Of a DNA stretch of 64,000 nucleotides, positions 40,931 through 49,907 are shown in pieces (position 1 is the first letter of the stretch; every line of letters begins with the position of its first letter). The notes beneath the pieces were generated by a model that was not told the origin of the DNA, searched no databases, and saw only the letters and a program-made list of their open reading frames with translations. Source of the stretch: JAPWJZ01 sp964575605 (lineage in GTDB: Bacteria > Pseudomonadota > Alphaproteobacteria > Micavibrionales > UBA2020); NCBI GenBank assembly GCA_964575605.1, contig CAZNRN010000009.1, forward strand, positions 60,153-124,152, given 5' to 3'. A program made the position numbers and the translations under genes.

Positions 40931-41117
40931 GTTATTAGCCTTTCTCGTAAGCGTTGATGGTTAAACCCGTTTGAAACTGGTACTCATTTAAATGGGGTTA
41001 CCGGGGAAATTTGTCAAGACAGCGGAACTTATCGCTCTCCATAAGCTGCGCTTATAGCGTTATGTCAAAAGCATCACCCCTCCCCCATGGCCGCCGTTGT
41101 GATAGATTAACGGCATT

Positions 41118-43241
41118 ATGAGAGGCTTTCAGAAACTTTATAAAGAAATCCAGCTGGGCGAGAAGGCAGACCTGACCTCGCGCATTTTGCATGCCGTGAC
41201 GGCGGCCATGGGGTCGTTCCGACACCGGCTGCCCGCGCATGAAATGACCTCGGCGGAATTCATCAAATCTTTCGTGCCGGGGCGCTTTGACACCGCACAT
41301 GAATTTCTGGAAGAACATGCGGCGAAGACGGCGGCGTGGAAATCCGTGCCCGCAGACATGATCCCCGACAACATAGTTGCGGCGGCCAATGACGCGGCGG
41401 CGCAGAAGTTTTCATTCCTTGGCGCGTCGTTCCAGTTTCACGAGGGCGTGGACTGGCACCATAGCCTGGGCCCCGGGGGGCCCTGGCCGCGCGGGCACTG
41501 GTCGGAAATTCCCTTCGCTGAAATCAAGCATCTTGGCGATATCAAGCCCTGCTGGGAAATGAACCGGCACCAGTTTTTTGTCACGCTGGCGCTGGCATGG
41601 GTGAAGACGGGCGAGGCGAAATACGCGCAGGCCGTCGTGCGTTTCCTGAACAGCTGGTGCGACCAGAACACGCCCGAGACGGGCGTGAATTATATTTCCG
41701 GCGCCGACATCGGGCTGCGCTGCGTGTCGTGGATACTGGCGGACAGGCTGCTCAACGGGTGCCCGGCCTATGACGAGCTGACGCAGGAGCGCCTGCACCG
41801 CAATATTCTCAGCCAGGGCCGCCATATCGCTGAATACCTTTCCTATACCGAGAAAAAATCCAGCAACAACCATTTGCTGGCCGAAGCAGTCGCGCTGGCA
41901 TGGATGGCGCTGTGCTATCCCGAATTCAGCGACAGTGCCGCGTGGGAAAGGCGTGCGCTGGCCGTGCTGTGGCCGTCGCTGGATGCGCAGGTGTATCCGG
42001 ACGGCATGCATTTCGAGTGCTCCTACGGTTACCACCTGCAGGCCGTGGAATTCCTGCTGCTGCTGTTCACGGAAACGAGGCGCCGCAAGAAACCCGTACC
42101 GTCCAAGGCCTATGCGATACTGGAAAAGATGGTGACGGCGCTGCATCTTGCCGTGACGCCGGATGGCGGGTTGCCGCCCATCAACGATTCCGACGACGGC
42201 CGCGTGATGCCCGCGCCGTTCACGATTGCCGAACGGCTGCAGGGCGTCTTTGCTGTCGCCGCCGTCCTTTATGACCGTCCCGACTTCAAGGCGGCAGCGG
42301 GGCAGGTTTACGGGCTTTATGCGCATTTGCTGCTAGGCGAAAACGGCGCGGAGGAATTCAGGCTGATCGCCGAGCTGCCGCTTTATCGCCCTGTGCTGTC
42401 ATCGTTCAATAGCGCCCGCATCCATGTCGTGCGGGACGGCGGCGATTACATGCTGCTGAAAAACAACCCCGACCCCTTCCCGCATTCGGGGCACAACCAT
42501 GCGGACCTGCTGAATATCCTGCTCTGGCTGGACGGCAAGCCGGTATTGTCGGACGCGGGCACCTATAAATTCAGCGATGCAGACGGGCTACGCAACGCAT
42601 TGCGCGCGACAGCGGCGCACAACACCGTGACCGTCGACCGCGTCAACCAGTCCGAACCCTTACGCAATTTCGACTGGATGGGGCAGACAAAACCCGGCAA
42701 TACCTCGGCCGATGAAACGGATGACGCCGTCATCATCGACGCGCAGCACGACTGCTACGGCGCGATCGGCGTCACGCACCGCCGCGTGCTGGTCTGGCTG
42801 AAGGCGGAGAAAATCCTTGTCGTCGCCGACCAGATGCTGGGCAAGGGCACGCATAGTTTCGAGCAGTACTGGCACTTCGCCCCCGGCACTGTGGTGGAAG
42901 ACAGCGGCACCTATCAATATAAACTGTTGCAGGACGGCAAGGCGCTGGGCTTCATGCGCTTCCTGCGCGACAAGGACCTCGACAGCCACGAACAGGTGGA
43001 GGGCGAGCATAAATCCGCCAGCATCAGCGCGACCTATGGCGAGGTTTGCCAGGCGCCCGTGCTGCGCCACAGCTGGATGAGCACGCTGACGCCCGAGCAC
43101 GCCAGCCTGCGGCTTACCGTTTTCTCGCACGCGGATATTTCAGCGGAGTATAAGGACGTCTGGCAGGCGGAATGCCGCTTCGGCCGGTGGAACCTCGACC
43201 TCAACCAGTTTCCTGCGAAGGTGGCGAAGGCGCGGGGCTAG
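41118..43241 (+). CDS. Heparinase II/III-family protein (polysaccharide lyase-like)
   Basis: The 707-residue protein has an N-terminal alpha-toroid domain (about 150-400, with WVKTGEAKYAQAVVRFLNSW and ECSYGYHLQAVEFLL). A C-terminal beta-sandwich heparinase domain follows (about 435-690, with PHSGHNHADLLNILLWLDGK and HNTVTVDRVNQS). These lyases split uronic-acid-containing polysaccharides or act in capsule and exopolysaccharide clusters. No signal peptide is evident. The neighbours are not polysaccharide genes, so the substrate is open. Its end overlaps the convergent gene at 43201 by 41 nt. Confidence 0.85.
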   Translation: MRGFQKLYKEIQLGEKADLTSRILHAVTAAMGSFRHRLPAHEMTSAEFIKSFVPGRFDTAHEFLEEHAAKTAAWKSVPADMIPDNIVAAANDAAAQKFSFLGASFQFHEGVDWHHSLGPGGPWPRGHWSEIPFAEIKHLGDIKPCWEMNRHQFFVTLALAWVKTGEAKYAQAVVRFLNSWCDQNTPETGVNYISGADIGLRCVSWILADRLLNGCPAYDELTQERLHRNILSQGRHIAEYLSYTEKKSSNNHLLAEAVALAWMALCYPEFSDSAAWERRALAVLWPSLDAQVYPDGMHFECSYGYHLQAVEFLLLLFTETRRRKKPVPSKAYAILEKMVTALHLAVTPDGGLPPINDSDDGRVMPAPFTIAERLQGVFAVAAVLYDRPDFKAAAGQVYGLYAHLLLGENGAEEFRLIAELPLYRPVLSSFNSARIHVVRDGGDYMLLKNNPDPFPHSGHNHADLLNILLWLDGKPVLSDAGTYKFSDADGLRNALRATAAHNTVTVDRVNQSEPLRNFDWMGQTKPGNTSADETDDAVIIDAQHDCYGAIGVTHRRVLVWLKAEKILVVADQMLGKGTHSFEQYWHFAPGTVVEDSGTYQYKLLQDGKALGFMRFLRDKDLDSHEQVEGEHKSASISATYGEVCQAPVLRHSWMSTLTPEHASLRLTVFSHADISAEYKDVWQAECRFGRWNLDLNQFPAKVAKARG

Positions 43242-43989
43242 GCACTGCGGTTTCCCGTTTCGCCAGCATGATGCCTGTAAAACCTGTCCAGAACAGCACA
43301 ATCGGCACATAGAGCGGGTTGAGCGCATAGGCGTTCAGGCACAGCCAGGCCATGCCGATAATCATCGCGCCGCGCAGGAAAAATTTTTCCAGGCCCCACG
43401 GGGTTTCGGGCGGAACAGGCGATGGCTCGGGCGGCGCGGGGGCTTGGGCGTCGACTGTTTCCGCAGCGGATTTCGGGGGCGGCGTCCATGTCCAGACGGG
43501 ACTGGCGATAGATTTGGTCACAAGATAGACAGCGGCCCATAACAGCGTGATCGTGCCGAGGAAGGCCAGCAGGCTCACGGCGGCCTTTATCGTCAGCAGC
43601 AAGGCGATCATGGCCACGACGCCCAGCAGGACAAAGAAAAACCTGAATACCCGTCCCCGCCCCTCCGCCTCCGCCTGCTTGGCCACGCAGTAAATCGAAA
43701 GGCCGACAAGGTAATAGAGGATATAGCAGCAGGTGATGACCGTCGTCTTGCTGGACGACACGTAACCCGAAGGCCATCCATAGACGAGGATCACGAAGGG
43801 CACCAGCGCCGTCAGGAAAGCATAGGCATCGGGCCTTTCGCTGCCGGGGAAAAAGCGGCGGTGAATCCAGTAGGCGGCCATGCCCGCCAGCACAATCATG
43901 GCCGGCATGGTGACGGTCGTTGAAATCATGCTATTGAAGATGACGCCTCTCATTTCCGCCTCCTGCCAGTCAGGGCTGAACACAATCAC
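43201..43989 (-). CDS. Unknown polytopic membrane protein
   Basis: The 262-residue protein shows about six hydrophobic segments, a Pro/Ala-rich cytoplasmic or periplasmic linker (residues 165-200) and a Pro/Ser-rich C-terminus (PSPAPSPPSQ). The first 20 residues are polar; Met21 (about 43929) would be an alternative start. It overlaps the stop of the upstream membrane-protein gene by 4 nt, and its 3' end overlaps the convergent heparinase gene by 41 nt. No family is recognised; it probably acts with its upstream neighbour. Confidence 0.65.
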   Translation of the reverse strand: MIVFSPDWQEAEMRGVIFNSMISTTVTMPAMIVLAGMAAYWIHRRFFPGSERPDAYAFLTALVPFVILVYGWPSGYVSSSKTTVITCCYILYYLVGLSIYCVAKQAEAEGRGRVFRFFFVLLGVVAMIALLLTIKAAVSLLAFLGTITLLWAAVYLVTKSIASPVWTWTPPPKSAAETVDAQAPAPPEPSPVPPETPWGLEKFFLRGAMIIGMAWLCLNAYALNPLYVPIVLFWTGFTGIMLAKRETAVPSPAPSPPSQETG

Positions 43990-45410
43990 CTGTCCACTTT
44001 TTTACATTCGATGCGCGGCTCGCCGCTTTCCTCTGCAGGCGCAGGCGCTGCAACTTTCGCAGGCGCGAGCGTGACCTTGCCCGATATCAGCACGGGCAGC
44101 GTCATCGAGGCGCCGGCATAGGCCAGCGAAAGCAGCAGGATCACCGCCGCCGAGAGCGCATATTTCACGCGCTGCGGATAATCGTCGGAGACCAGCGCAT
44201 GACCGGCGAACAAACAGGGCGGCAATAAAAGCGCCGCACCCTTCCAGCCCAGCAGCGCGGGCAGCAGAACCTCGCTTAAATACGCCGCCAGTATTTCCTG
44301 CGGCAGCTGCGCGCACCAGAAGACAATCCACGACCCGCAAAGGAAAGCGGCAGCAGCAGCCGCAGTGACGGTAGCCTTGACCACGATATGCTGCGATGAT
44401 TTCCACAGCAGCGGCAGGCAATAGCCGCAGGAACCGAGGAGCCCCAGCGTCAATGCCGCGAGCAGCATCGCCTTTGCCGATGCACCCGCCGCAATACAGA
44501 TCAGGACCGTCATAAAACCGGCAAGCCCGACAAACAGCACAGGGCTGACGCGGTTGCTGATTTTATCCGGCATGCCCGCGACGAAGCGGTAAACGCCATA
44601 GTAAGCAACCGAGGGCGCCGCCCAGAGCAGCAGGGGCAGCAGCGCGACGAGGGCAAAGCGCGTTTCCATCATCAGGATATCGAGGATGACGATACCGCTG
44701 GCCAGCGCCACGACCTTGAGGTGCTTGATGGTCTCGGGGCTGCCGGGCCGCGGCACTTTCACGCCCATCACCCTGAAAATCCGCAAAGCCACCCAGATAT
44801 TCAACAAGAAGAGCAGCAGCGGCCCCAGGTTACGGCTTACCTCTCCCGCCAGCCCGACGATTTGCGCGACGGGCTGGTTGAAGAACAGCGCCACCTCCGC
44901 TCCGCGGCCCGTCACAAGGATGGCAAGGAAGAGCGAGAAGAAAAAGAACGCCCAGAAAACCACGACGCGCTCGATGAATTTCAGATGTTGCCCGAAATAG
45001 CGCATCAGGAACCACGCGCCTGTGCAGGATATTGCAGTGACACAGAACATGAAACCGCCGTAGGCCGACGACAGGAAGGGGAAGAAGCCGATGAGCCAAA
45101 GCCCAGACAGCACGACGGCGCTGCGCACGAAACGCGGATGGTCGTGTACCGTTTGCGGCTCCAGCACGCGCAGGAAGTAGTACGCCGTCATCGTCATCAG
45201 CACGACCAGGCCGGGATAGATGACGGAGAGCGCCAGCATACCATCGAGCCCCGCGGGTTCGATGGCCGCGGTAATCGGTTCGGGACGCTGGAGTGGAACG
45301 GCGACAGTGGCTCTGCGCCCGCCGACGTAATTGCATTCCATCACAGTTTCTGCGATTGCGGGAGAAGACAGGGCCAATAAAATGCCCGTGCCGAGAAATG
45401 ACCTCAACAT
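43986..45410 (-). CDS. Unknown polytopic membrane protein with signal peptide
   Basis: The 474-residue protein has a signal peptide (MLRSFLGTGILLALSSPAIA), a short periplasmic segment with one Cys (ETVMECNY) and about ten to twelve membrane helices from residue 58 to 440. It ends in a soluble tail with another Cys (RIECKKVDR). The two cysteines could form a disulfide outside the membrane. It is followed with 4-nt overlap by a second membrane protein. No transporter family is recognised. The 174 bp upstream hold no gene. Confidence 0.65.
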   Translation of the reverse strand: MLRSFLGTGILLALSSPAIAETVMECNYVGGRRATVAVPLQRPEPITAAIEPAGLDGMLALSVIYPGLVVLMTMTAYYFLRVLEPQTVHDHPRFVRSAVVLSGLWLIGFFPFLSSAYGGFMFCVTAISCTGAWFLMRYFGQHLKFIERVVVFWAFFFFSLFLAILVTGRGAEVALFFNQPVAQIVGLAGEVSRNLGPLLLFLLNIWVALRIFRVMGVKVPRPGSPETIKHLKVVALASGIVILDILMMETRFALVALLPLLLWAAPSVAYYGVYRFVAGMPDKISNRVSPVLFVGLAGFMTVLICIAAGASAKAMLLAALTLGLLGSCGYCLPLLWKSSQHIVVKATVTAAAAAAFLCGSWIVFWCAQLPQEILAAYLSEVLLPALLGWKGAALLLPPCLFAGHALVSDDYPQRVKYALSAAVILLLSLAYAGASMTLPVLISGKVTLAPAKVAAPAPAEESGEPRIECKKVDR

Positions 45411-45584
45411 GACTGCCTCATCGTGCGATTTGACCCGCCCCTTTTGCAGGAGTCGGTTTTTTTGCTATTCCTTCGATTTTAGCAAAAGCCGGTTAAATCG
45501 CCGTTAAAGCGCTGATAAAAGGCATAAAACCGCGTCGCGCATATAATTAAATGTGCGCACGGGAAGCTGGAACGAAATGAAATG

Positions 45585-46244
45585 TTACGGAGGTGCTACG
45601 TTGACGCCGTAGTCGCGCGCGATTTTGTAGAGGCCGCCGTTGGAACCCTGGCCGATAGCGCGGAATTTCCAGCCGAGGCCGTCGCGGAACAGCTCGCCGA
45701 AGATCATGGCGGTGTCGTGCGAGGCGTCTTCGGAAAGGTCGAAGCGCGCGAGTTCGGTTTTCGTCTCTATGTTGACGATGCGCATGTAGGCGTTCTTGAT
45801 CATGCCGAAGTTGTGGTGGCGTTCCTCGGCGTTGTGAATGGTGACGGAGAAAGCGATCCTCTCGACATCATAGCCCACGTTTTCCATGTTGATCTCGATC
45901 ACCTCGGCGTCGGTGTTTTCCGACGCGCCTGATTCAAGGCCGGAGGTATTGTCGCCGCGGTGCTTGACGCAGCCTTCGTCGGCATCGAGGTTGTTGTAGA
46001 AAACGAAATCGGTGTCGCGGCGCACGCGGCCGTCGCGGTTCAGCAGGAAAGCGGAAGCGTCGACGTCGAACGGAAAACCGTCAAGTTCCTTGGGCGCTTC
46101 CCAGCCGAGGCCGATGAAAACGCGGCGCAGGCCGCTAGGATCCATACCGGAAAGGTTGACCTCTTCGCCCTTGCCCATGTGGGAGGCGTCGGCGGCCTGT
46201 ACGGCGGTCGGTGCTTCGGAAGGGGGAACTTCTGCGGGAGTCAT
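45585..46244 (-). CDS. terD: TerD-family protein
   Basis: The 219-residue TerD-domain protein belongs to calcium-binding stress proteins linked to tellurite resistance and phage or envelope stress. The TerD core spans about 30-215, with VFIGLGWEAP, FPFDVDASAFLLNRDGRVRRDTDFVFYNN cut by an acidic loop, SVTIHNAEERHHNFG and GWKFRAIGQG. The first 28 residues are Ala/Pro-rich. Only this one ter gene is seen. It starts 3 nt after the stop of the rluD gene upstream and so is probably co-transcribed with it. Confidence 0.9.
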   Translation of the reverse strand: MTPAEVPPSEAPTAVQAADASHMGKGEEVNLSGMDPSGLRRVFIGLGWEAPKELDGFPFDVDASAFLLNRDGRVRRDTDFVFYNNLDADEGCVKHRGDNTSGLESGASENTDAEVIEINMENVGYDVERIAFSVTIHNAEERHHNFGMIKNAYMRIVNIETKTELARFDLSEDASHDTAMIFGELFRDGLGWKFRAIGQGSNGGLYKIARDYGVNVAPP

Positions 46245-46247
46245 TGC

Positions 46248-47228
46248 TTACCTCGAAAAACTTTTCCTGAGCAACGCGAGCAGGGTTTTCATATCGTCCG
46301 GCTCCTCGGCTTTCAGGGTCACCTTAATATGGCGTATCGGATGCATAAATTCAAGCTGGGCGGCATGCAGCGCCTGGCGCGGGAAATTGCGCAGCGCTTC
46401 CGCCGTATTCTCGTCAACCTTGTGCAGTTTCAGGAACTTCGTAATAGCATTGCGTCCATAAACCGGGTCGCCCACCAGCCAGTGCTGGATATGCGCCATA
46501 TGCACACGTATCTGGTGGGTGCGTCCCGTCTGAAGGCGGCATTCTACAAGAGACGACACAAGGCCGTAGTTTTCCAGCACTTCGTAATCGGTCACGGCTT
46601 CCTTGCCGGCGCCCTCTTCCTGCACCGCCATTTTCTGGCGGTTGCCGGAGGCGCGGCCGATATTCGCTTCGATGCGGCCTTCGCGCGGGCGCGGCTGACC
46701 CCAGACGATGGCGTGGTAAACACGTTTCAGCTTGCGCGTCGCAAGCTGTTCGGAAAGCCCCTTGTGCGCCGCGTCGGTTTTCGCAACCGCCATCAGGCCT
46801 GATGTTTCCTTGTCGAGGCGATGGACGATGCCGGGACGTTTCACACCACCGATGCCCGACAGCTGGTCGCCGCAATAACCCAGCAGCGCGTTCACCAGCG
46901 TGCCGTCGTGGTTGCCAGCGCCCGGATGCACCACCAGGCCGGGCGGTTTGTTGATGACGAGCATATGTTCGTCTTCATACGCAATTTCTAGCGGAATTTC
47001 CTGCGCGCGCGGCACGGCCTCGACGGCTTCTGGCACCGTCACGTCGAAACTGTCGCCGGTCTTGATGCGTGCCGAAGCCTTCACGGGCTTGCCGGCCGCC
47101 GTCACCATCCCCTGCTCGATCAGCTGTTGCAGGCGCGCGCGGGAGAATTGCGGCAAGAGGCGTGCCAGCGCCTTGTCGAGCCGCTGGCCGTCGTCTTCCT
47201 GCACTGCTTGGACGCTTAGCTTTTCCAT
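46248..47228 (-). CDS. rluD: RluA-family 23S rRNA pseudouridine synthase (RluD-like)
   Basis: It converts uridines of 23S rRNA to pseudouridine. With the ATG at 47228 the 326-residue protein has an N-terminal S4 RNA-binding domain (DGQRLDKALARLLPQFSRAR) and the catalytic motif HRLDKETSGL with the essential Asp. Further conserved blocks (RVYHAIVWG, GRTHQIRVHMAHI) follow. Length and the S4 domain fit RluD rather than the short RluA. It is divergent from the gene at 47273 with a 44-bp gap and is followed by terD. Confidence 0.93.
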   Translation of the reverse strand: MEKLSVQAVQEDDGQRLDKALARLLPQFSRARLQQLIEQGMVTAAGKPVKASARIKTGDSFDVTVPEAVEAVPRAQEIPLEIAYEDEHMLVINKPPGLVVHPGAGNHDGTLVNALLGYCGDQLSGIGGVKRPGIVHRLDKETSGLMAVAKTDAAHKGLSEQLATRKLKRVYHAIVWGQPRPREGRIEANIGRASGNRQKMAVQEEGAGKEAVTDYEVLENYGLVSSLVECRLQTGRTHQIRVHMAHIQHWLVGDPVYGRNAITKFLKLHKVDENTAEALRNFPRQALHAAQLEFMHPIRHIKVTLKAEEPDDMKTLLALLRKSFSR

Positions 47229-47272
47229 GCTATGACTATAGCGCAAATAAAGGCCAAAGGAAGGATACTTGC

Positions 47273-47581
47273 ATGTCAGGCATCAAAGCCCTTGTCACCG
47301 TGATGACGCTGATGATTTTTTCGTGCCTCGGGCTGCTGGTCTATGGCCTTGCGGTCAAGAACCCCTTCAAGCCCGAAGGCGGCAGCGTAAGCGTCACCCT
47401 GCCCGCCGTGGGCGATATCCGTATGATGTCGGGATACAGCGGCGGCCTTGCCCTCTATATCGTTTCACCTGAAGGTGAATGGATTTATTTCGTCGACCCG
47501 CGCCAGCAGGGCGCCGCGACGAAAGTGAAGGTCGAACGCGCCGCAGCAGGTGGTCAAAATGCCGCTGCGCCCGCACAGTAA
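47273..47581 (+). CDS. Unknown single-pass membrane protein, 102 aa
   Basis: The ATG at 47273 has AAGGAAGGA upstream; longer frames run into rluD and are rejected. One N-terminal membrane helix (residues 4-28) is followed by a soluble strand-rich part (VSVTLPAVGDIRMMSGYSGG, ALYIVSPEGEWIYFVDP) and an Ala/Gln-rich tail. It overlaps the DUF167 gene by 23 nt. No family name is certain; its place before a DUF167 gene suggests a conserved pair. Confidence 0.65.
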   Translation: MSGIKALVTVMTLMIFSCLGLLVYGLAVKNPFKPEGGSVSVTLPAVGDIRMMSGYSGGLALYIVSPEGEWIYFVDPRQQGAATKVKVERAAAGGQNAAAPAQ

Positions 47582-47882
47582 AGGCGTTACCCTTTCCATC
47601 CGCCTGACTCCCGGCGCCAAAAAAGACGCCATTGGCGGGGTAATGGAGATTGCCGATAACCGGAAAGCCGTCAAAGCTTCCGTCACCGCGCCGCCCGAAG
47701 ACGGCCGTGCCAATAAAGCGCTGGTGGCGCTGCTGGCAAAAGAACTGAAGCTGCCGAAATCATCGGTGTCACTTCTGTCGGGCGATACGAACCGGCAAAA
47801 GGTTTTGTTGATTGAAGGCGACACGGCTTCGCTGCTGGAAAAAACCCGTGGCTGGCTTATTTCGTTGCAAGCGCAGCCTTGA
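47559..47882 (+). CDS. DUF167/YggU-family protein
   Basis: The 107-residue protein of the widespread DUF167 family (YggU) has an unknown function. It shows RLTPGAKKDAIGG, VKASVTAPPEDGRANKALVALLAKEL and SSVSLLSGDTNRQKVLLIEG, the full signature. The ATG at 47559 is favoured over a GTG 9 nt earlier. The start lies inside the preceding gene, so translation is probably coupled. The last 26 nt overlap the end of the convergent thioredoxin-like gene. Confidence 0.88.
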   Translation: MPLRPHSKGVTLSIRLTPGAKKDAIGGVMEIADNRKAVKASVTAPPEDGRANKALVALLAKELKLPKSSVSLLSGDTNRQKVLLIEGDTASLLEKTRGWLISLQAQP

Positions 47883-48423
47883 CCGCCGCCAGCGCCTCGC
47901 CTTCATCCCAGATGTAAGGCCCTTCGAAAACCTTCACGAGCCGGCCGTCGCGCCCCAGCAGAAGGCTGGTCGGCACGCCTGTGTAATTCAGCTTGCCCGA
48001 GACGACGCGGTTAGTATCCAGCCAGCTTGAAAGACGCGTGATTTTGTTTTTTTCCAAAAAGGCGGAAATGGCGTCGGCGTCCTTGTTGCGGTCAAGCGCG
48101 ATGGGCAGGACCTGTAGCCCTTCGCTTTCATATTTCACCTGCAACCGTTCCAGCGAAGGCAGTTCGGCAATGCAGGGGGTACACCATGTTGCCCAAAGAT
48201 TCAGCAGCACAATCTTGCCCTGATAGGCTTCCAGGCCGGTTTCCTTGCCATGGCTGTCAAAAAACCTAGCTTCGGCAAGGGTTTCGGCCGTTTTGTTTTC
48301 CTTATTGCCAGAAATGGGCGCTGGCATGGCAGGCATTTCGGCGATGCGGTATCCCAGCAACGCCATGACTGCAAATAATGCCAGCAATAATAATGGCTTT
48401 ACCCGCGCCACCGTTAACTCCAA
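47857..48423 (-). CDS. tlpA: TlpA-like membrane-anchored thioredoxin
   Basis: The 188-residue periplasmic thiol-disulfide reductase is anchored by an N-terminal helix (PLLLLALFAVMALLGYRIA). The thioredoxin domain carries WATWCTPCIAELPSL with a CxxC active site, followed by the cis-proline loop GVPTSLLLGRDG. TlpA/ResA-type proteins keep cytochrome c or copper-protein thiols reduced. No cytochrome genes are adjacent, so its client is open. It is divergent from lptM-lysA. Confidence 0.9.
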   Translation of the reverse strand: MELTVARVKPLLLLALFAVMALLGYRIAEMPAMPAPISGNKENKTAETLAEARFFDSHGKETGLEAYQGKIVLLNLWATWCTPCIAELPSLERLQVKYESEGLQVLPIALDRNKDADAISAFLEKNKITRLSSWLDTNRVVSGKLNYTGVPTSLLLGRDGRLVKVFEGPYIWDEGEALAAVKAALATK

Positions 48424-48469
48424 AATAATCAGGAAGGGTCTATATTAGAAAGATAATAACGGGGGTGTG

Positions 48470-48637
48470 ATGAGACTGGCAATGCTTTCATTATGCGTGG
48501 TTTTGACGCTGACGGCTTGCGGCGTAAAACCGCCGGACGTCGACCCGCCGCAGGGCGAGGGGCACGACAATTTCCCGCGCACCTATCCCGACCCCGCGAA
48601 CGACCCGCAAACACAGGCTGAAAGGCTGATACGCTAA
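48470..48637 (+). CDS. lptM: LptM-like small lipoprotein
   Basis: This 55-residue lipoprotein starts MRLAMLSLCVVLTLTACGVK, with a lipobox LTAC and likely lipidation at Cys17. A Pro/Asp-rich tail follows (KPPDVDPPQGE, FPRTYPDP). LptM (YifL) aids maturation of the LPS translocon LptD and is typically coded beside a diaminopimelate-pathway gene. Here lysA begins 4 nt after the stop. GGGGG and the GTG just before the ATG give a weak ribosome site. The assignment rests on size, lipobox and synteny. Confidence 0.75.
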   Translation: MRLAMLSLCVVLTLTACGVKPPDVDPPQGEGHDNFPRTYPDPANDPQTQAERLIR

Positions 48638-48641
48638 TACC

Positions 48642-49907
48642 ATGGGCAATATCGGCTATAAAAAAGGGCGGCTTTTTATCGAAGGCGTCGAGCTGGCCAA
48701 ACTGGCCGAGGAATTCGGCACGCCGCTCTATTGCTATTCCTCGCAGCAAATTGCCGATAACTTCAACGCCTATAAAAACGCCTTTACGCGCGCCTTCCCC
48801 AAAGGCGGCTTTACCATCTGCTACGCCTGCAAGGCGAACAGCAACCAGGCCGTGCTGCGCCACCTGCGCAACCTGGGCGCGGGCGCGGATATCGTGTCGG
48901 GCGGCGAAATGGCGCGGGTGCTGAAGGCCGGCATCCCCTCCTCGAAAATCGTTTTCAGCGGCGTGGGCAAGAGCGAAGCCGAACTGGCCGAAGCGGTGAA
49001 GCGCGGGCTGTTCCAGATCAACGTTGAATCGCGGCACGAGCTTGCCATCATTTCGCGCTATGCGCAGAAATACAAAAAGACCGTGAACGTCGCCATCCGC
49101 GTCAACCCGAACGTCGATGCGAAAACACATGCGAAGATCACCACCGGCAAGAAAGAAAACAAATTCGGCATCGATATCGCCCTAGCCCCTGCCCTCTATG
49201 CCGAAGCGAAACGGCTGAAGGGCGTCGAGGCTTGTGGCGTTGCTGTGCATATCGGCTCGCAGCTGACCGACATCTCGCCCTTCCGAAAGGCTTATACGCG
49301 CGTAGCCGCACTTGTGAACACGCTGCGCAAGCAAGGGCACAATATCACGCGTGTCGACCTTGGCGGCGGCATCGGCATTACCTACAAGGACGAAACACCC
49401 GTCAACATGGACGCCTATGCAGGGATGGTGGCCGAGGTTATTGGCCCGTTAAAGGTGCATGTGGTGCTGGAACCGGGGCGTTCCATCGTCGGCAACGCGG
49501 GGCTGCTGCTGTCCCGCGTCGTCAGCGTCAAGCACGGCACGGCCAAGAAATTCCTGATTGTCGATGCGGCGATGAACGATTTGCTGCGCCCCTCGCTCTA
49601 TGGCGCCTATCACGCCGTGCTGGCCTGCAAGGAAGCGCGCGCGACCGCGACTTATGACGTCGTCGGGCCCGTTTGCGAAACGGGCGATACATTCCTGACG
49701 AATGAAAAACTGCCCGCGTTGAAAGACGGCGACCTTGTGGCAATCATGACCAGCGGCGCCTATGGCGCGGCGATGTCGTCGAATTACAACACCCGCCCGC
49801 TGGCGGCCGAAGCGATCGTGCAAGGCAAAAAGGCGGGGCTGGCGCGCAAGATACAAAGCGTGGATGACATCATCCGCAACGACAGGGTGCCTGAATGGCT
49901 GACCTGA
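48642..49907 (+). CDS. lysA: Diaminopimelate decarboxylase
   Basis: This PLP enzyme performs the last step of lysine synthesis (meso-diaminopimelate to lysine). The 421-residue protein has the PLP lysine K64 in CYACKANSNQAV, the glycine loop RVDLGGGIGITY, and the C-terminal GPVCETGDTF motif with the active-site Cys from the other subunit. The length is normal. It starts 4 nt after lptM and overlaps the following TIGR02302-like gene by 13 nt. Confidence 0.96.
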   Translation: MGNIGYKKGRLFIEGVELAKLAEEFGTPLYCYSSQQIADNFNAYKNAFTRAFPKGGFTICYACKANSNQAVLRHLRNLGAGADIVSGGEMARVLKAGIPSSKIVFSGVGKSEAELAEAVKRGLFQINVESRHELAIISRYAQKYKKTVNVAIRVNPNVDAKTHAKITTGKKENKFGIDIALAPALYAEAKRLKGVEACGVAVHIGSQLTDISPFRKAYTRVAALVNTLRKQGHNITRVDLGGGIGITYKDETPVNMDAYAGMVAEVIGPLKVHVVLEPGRSIVGNAGLLLSRVVSVKHGTAKKFLIVDAAMNDLLRPSLYGAYHAVLACKEARATATYDVVGPVCETGDTFLTNEKLPALKDGDLVAIMTSGAYGAAMSSNYNTRPLAAEAIVQGKKAGLARKIQSVDDIIRNDRVPEWLT

